Shown: positions 7,062 through 8,638 of the stretch, piece after piece
Numbering within the stretch: position 1 is the first letter of the stretch
Layout of the letters: each line of letters opens with the position of its first letter
Assembly: GCA_030150135.1 (NCBI GenBank)
Contig: JASLGO010000041.1
Location: forward strand, 1 to 8,638
Length of the DNA stretch: 8,638 nt
From: Aquirhabdus sp.
Lineage (GTDB): Bacteria > Pseudomonadota > Gammaproteobacteria > Pseudomonadales > Moraxellaceae
Direction: 5' to 3'
Made by a program: the position numbers and the translations under genes
Notes under the pieces: model-generated
The model's database searches: none
Told to the model about the DNA's origin: nothing
What the model saw: the letters and a program-made list of their open reading frames with translations, nothing else

Positions 7062-7895
7062 TCATTCCGCGACTGGCAAAGCAGGCGTATGACTACCAAA
7101 CTTCATCAAGCGCTGATAACGTGCCTCAATCAATTTGTCCATCGGTAACGCACTCAGTACATCCAGTTCTGCGGTAAGCGCCACATGTAATGCCTTCAAC
7201 GTCAGTTCAGGCGTCACATGTGCACCCTCACCTTCGGCAATCACTCGATCAATCAAACCGAGTTTAAATAATTTATCTGCCGTCAGACCTAACGCCTCAC
7301 TCGCACGCTCCGCCTGTTCATTGGTTTTCCATAAAATCGAAGCGCAGCCTTCAGGAGAAATCACGGAATACATACTATTTTCAAGCATAAATACCTTATC
7401 AGCGAGACCAATCGCCAGCGCACCGCCTGAACCGCCTTCACCGATTACCGTTGCAATCACAGGCACTTTTAACGTTGATAGCACAGCCAAACAACGTGCA
7501 ATCGCCTCAGCCTGCCCACGTTCCTCCGCGCCGACACCTGGATATGCACCCATCGTATCAACAAAATTTAGCACAGGCAGACCAAACCGTTCTGCCATCT
7601 CGAACAAGCGCATCGCCTTACGATAGCCTTCAGGACTTGTCATCCCAAAGTTATGTTTCAGACGTTCAGAAGTTGTACGACCACGATGCTGTCCAACCAC
7701 CATCACAGGACGGCCATTGAACCGAGCCAAGCCACCAATCAACGCCTGATCATCACCAAAAGCACGATCACCATGCAGCGGATCAAACTCGGTAAACAAT
7801 CCCGCCACATAATCCAAAAACTGCGGACGATTCGCATGACGTGCGATCTGTACGGTTTGCCATGCACTCTTAGCGCGCTTCACTTCTGCATTCAT
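7062..7895 (-). CDS. accA: Acetyl-CoA carboxylase carboxyltransferase subunit alpha
   Basis: Alpha subunit of the carboxyltransferase that, with AccD, transfers CO2 from biotinyl-AccB to acetyl-CoA to make malonyl-CoA, the first committed step of fatty-acid synthesis. Signatures: GDRAFGDDQALIGGLARFNGRPVMVVGQHRGR (42-73), FVDTMGAYPGVGAEERGQAEAIA (111-133), GEGGSGGALAIGLADKV (152-168) and SVISPEGCASILWK (177-190), the acyl-CoA and oxyanion regions. All are intact. With the ATG at 7895 it is 277 residues; E. coli AccA is 319 because it has an N-terminal helical region absent here. As I recall, Acinetobacter AccA has the same short form. A GTG at 7931 would add 12 residues but has no ribosome-binding site; GAG at 7906-7908 serves the ATG. 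accD is not in the window. tilS follows after nine bases. Confidence 0.96.
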   Translation of the reverse strand: MNAEVKRAKSAWQTVQIARHANRPQFLDYVAGLFTEFDPLHGDRAFGDDQALIGGLARFNGRPVMVVGQHRGRTTSERLKHNFGMTSPEGYRKAMRLFEMAERFGLPVLNFVDTMGAYPGVGAEERGQAEAIARCLAVLSTLKVPVIATVIGEGGSGGALAIGLADKVFMLENSMYSVISPEGCASILWKTNEQAERASEALGLTADKLFKLGLIDRVIAEGEGAHVTPELTLKALHVALTAELDVLSALPMDKLIEARYQRLMKFGSHTPALPVAE

Positions 7896-7965
7896 TGTTA
7901 CATCACTCGTTCTTGATGACTTAAGTTGCACAGGATTGATGATTTATAAACCCTATTCAATGGCG

Positions 7966-8638
7966 TTATGCTTCAATTTCTGCCGCGACTAATTGCACGA
8001 CACGGAGCTCCACACCCCAATTTTCAAATTGTGCAATTTCTGTTTGTAGATCAGCTTGTAACATCGGCCACTCCGCACCGCTTTGATCAACCGATAATTG
8101 CCATACTTTTTTAGCTGACGAATTTGACGATTGTACGGATAGCACAAAACTTGGCACCACTTGATCATAGCGAGAATGATGAAATAACACAGCCAATCTC
8201 AACAGCAAGCACAACGTCACAAGCGATGAACCACCTGCATGTTTAACCTGTGCCAACGACTCTTCTTTGAGTTTACGACGATGTAATCCCACCAAAAGCG
8301 ATAAGCGCAATTGATCAACTTTAGAGAAACCAGGTACATCTGAATGTTCTAGCAAATATGCCCCATGACGATGATAGCTACCATGACTGATCGCTAGGCC
8401 AATTTCATGCAAATACGCCGCTCGACGCAACAAATCGCCATCTTCTTCATCAAGTGCCAACGCATCCGCCACTTGTTCAAACAACTCGCGCGCTGTGAGC
8501 GCCACTCGTTCAGCTTGACGCGGATCAGCATAATAACGCGCCATCATCGCCTGTACGCTGCGATCACGAACATCTTCATGACGGAATCGTCCGAGCAAAT
8601 CGTACATCACACCTTCACGCAACGCGCCATCTGAATAG
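7966..8638 (-). CDS. ppx: Exopolyphosphatase Ppx, C-terminal part (5' end outside window)
   Basis: Only the last 223 residues are present; the frame is open to the right window edge. It begins within YSDGALREGVMYDLLGRFRHEDVR, the conserved segment at the end of the ASKHA-type phosphatase core of the Ppx/GppA family (E. coli Ppx has [20 protein letters not shown]). An HD-like helical domain follows: AAYLHEIGLAISHGSYHRHGAYLLEHSDVPGF, with the His-Glu at 8404-8409, then LVGLHRRK and a C-terminal beta region. Ppx degrades long-chain polyphosphate from the ends; GppA acts on pppGpp. The recalled similarity favours Ppx, but the nucleotide- and metal-binding N-terminal half needed to judge activity is missing. 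The TTG inside the conserved motif is not the real start. accA begins 70 bases downstream with no terminator between, so read-through is possible. Confidence 0.87.
   Translation of the reverse strand, partial: YSDGALREGVMYDLLGRFRHEDVRDRSVQAMMARYYADPRQAERVALTARELFEQVADALALDEEDGDLLRRAAYLHEIGLAISHGSYHRHGAYLLEHSDVPGFSKVDQLRLSLLVGLHRRKLKEESLAQVKHAGGSSLVTLCLLLRLAVLFHHSRYDQVVPSFVLSVQSSNSSAKKVWQLSVDQSGAEWPMLQADLQTEIAQFENWGVELRVVQLVAAEIEA

Noticed and set aside
7135..7626. Plus-strand frame of 163 codons inside accA
   Set aside because: Antisense to accA, low-complexity Ser/Ala/Pro-rich translation typical of a shadow of a conserved gene, and no ribosome-binding site.
1..8638. Mobile element, CRISPR array, tRNA, toxin-antitoxin or defence system
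   Set aside because: Reading both strands shows no direct-repeat array, transposase or integrase motif, tRNA-like cloverleaf or paired small genes; the strip is almost fully occupied by recognised housekeeping genes.

Overview
The window is a compact, ordinary stretch of gammaproteobacterial chromosome. The proteins look most like the Moraxellaceae (Acinetobacter and relatives). The strongest clue is AccA, which lacks the long N-terminal coiled segment of the enterobacterial protein and begins almost directly at the carboxyltransferase core, as I recall for Acinetobacter. The gene order tilS–accA and proC–yggT–yggU also fits gammaproteobacteria. The genus is an inference from family knowledge; no search was run. 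There is no sign of an insertion sequence, phage, CRISPR array, tRNA or rRNA.

Layout. Bases 1-123 are an AT-rich regulatory region with a candidate MetR-type box. metE (cobalamin-independent methionine synthase) runs rightward to 2457 and ends at a hairpin terminator at 2500-2525. Everything beyond is on the minus strand and converges on metE. In transcription order (right to left) it is: ppx (5' end cut off by the right window edge), accA, tilS, a beta-lactamase-fold serine hydrolase, proC, yggT and yggU. Gaps are short (2-93 bases), so one or a few operons are likely. Possible breaks are the gap before proC, which holds repeats and a candidate promoter, and the gap between ppx and accA.

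The genes serve general metabolism and maintenance: methionine synthesis (metE), proline synthesis (proC), fatty-acid initiation (accA), tRNA-Ile2 decoding fidelity (tilS) and polyphosphate turnover (ppx). YggT and YggU are conserved proteins of poorly defined role. The serine hydrolase is the only gene here that looks like lineage-specific cargo.

I found no undescribed multigene system. The most unusual feature is a roughly 25-residue insertion in the N-terminal half of MetE. It carries six Cys/His residues within 13 positions and resembles a metal-binding loop in an enzyme that itself needs zinc. Several proteins have a longer open frame starting at TTG or GTG; ribosome-binding sites favour an internal ATG for proC, tilS, accA and the hydrolase, whereas yggU appears to start truly at TTG.
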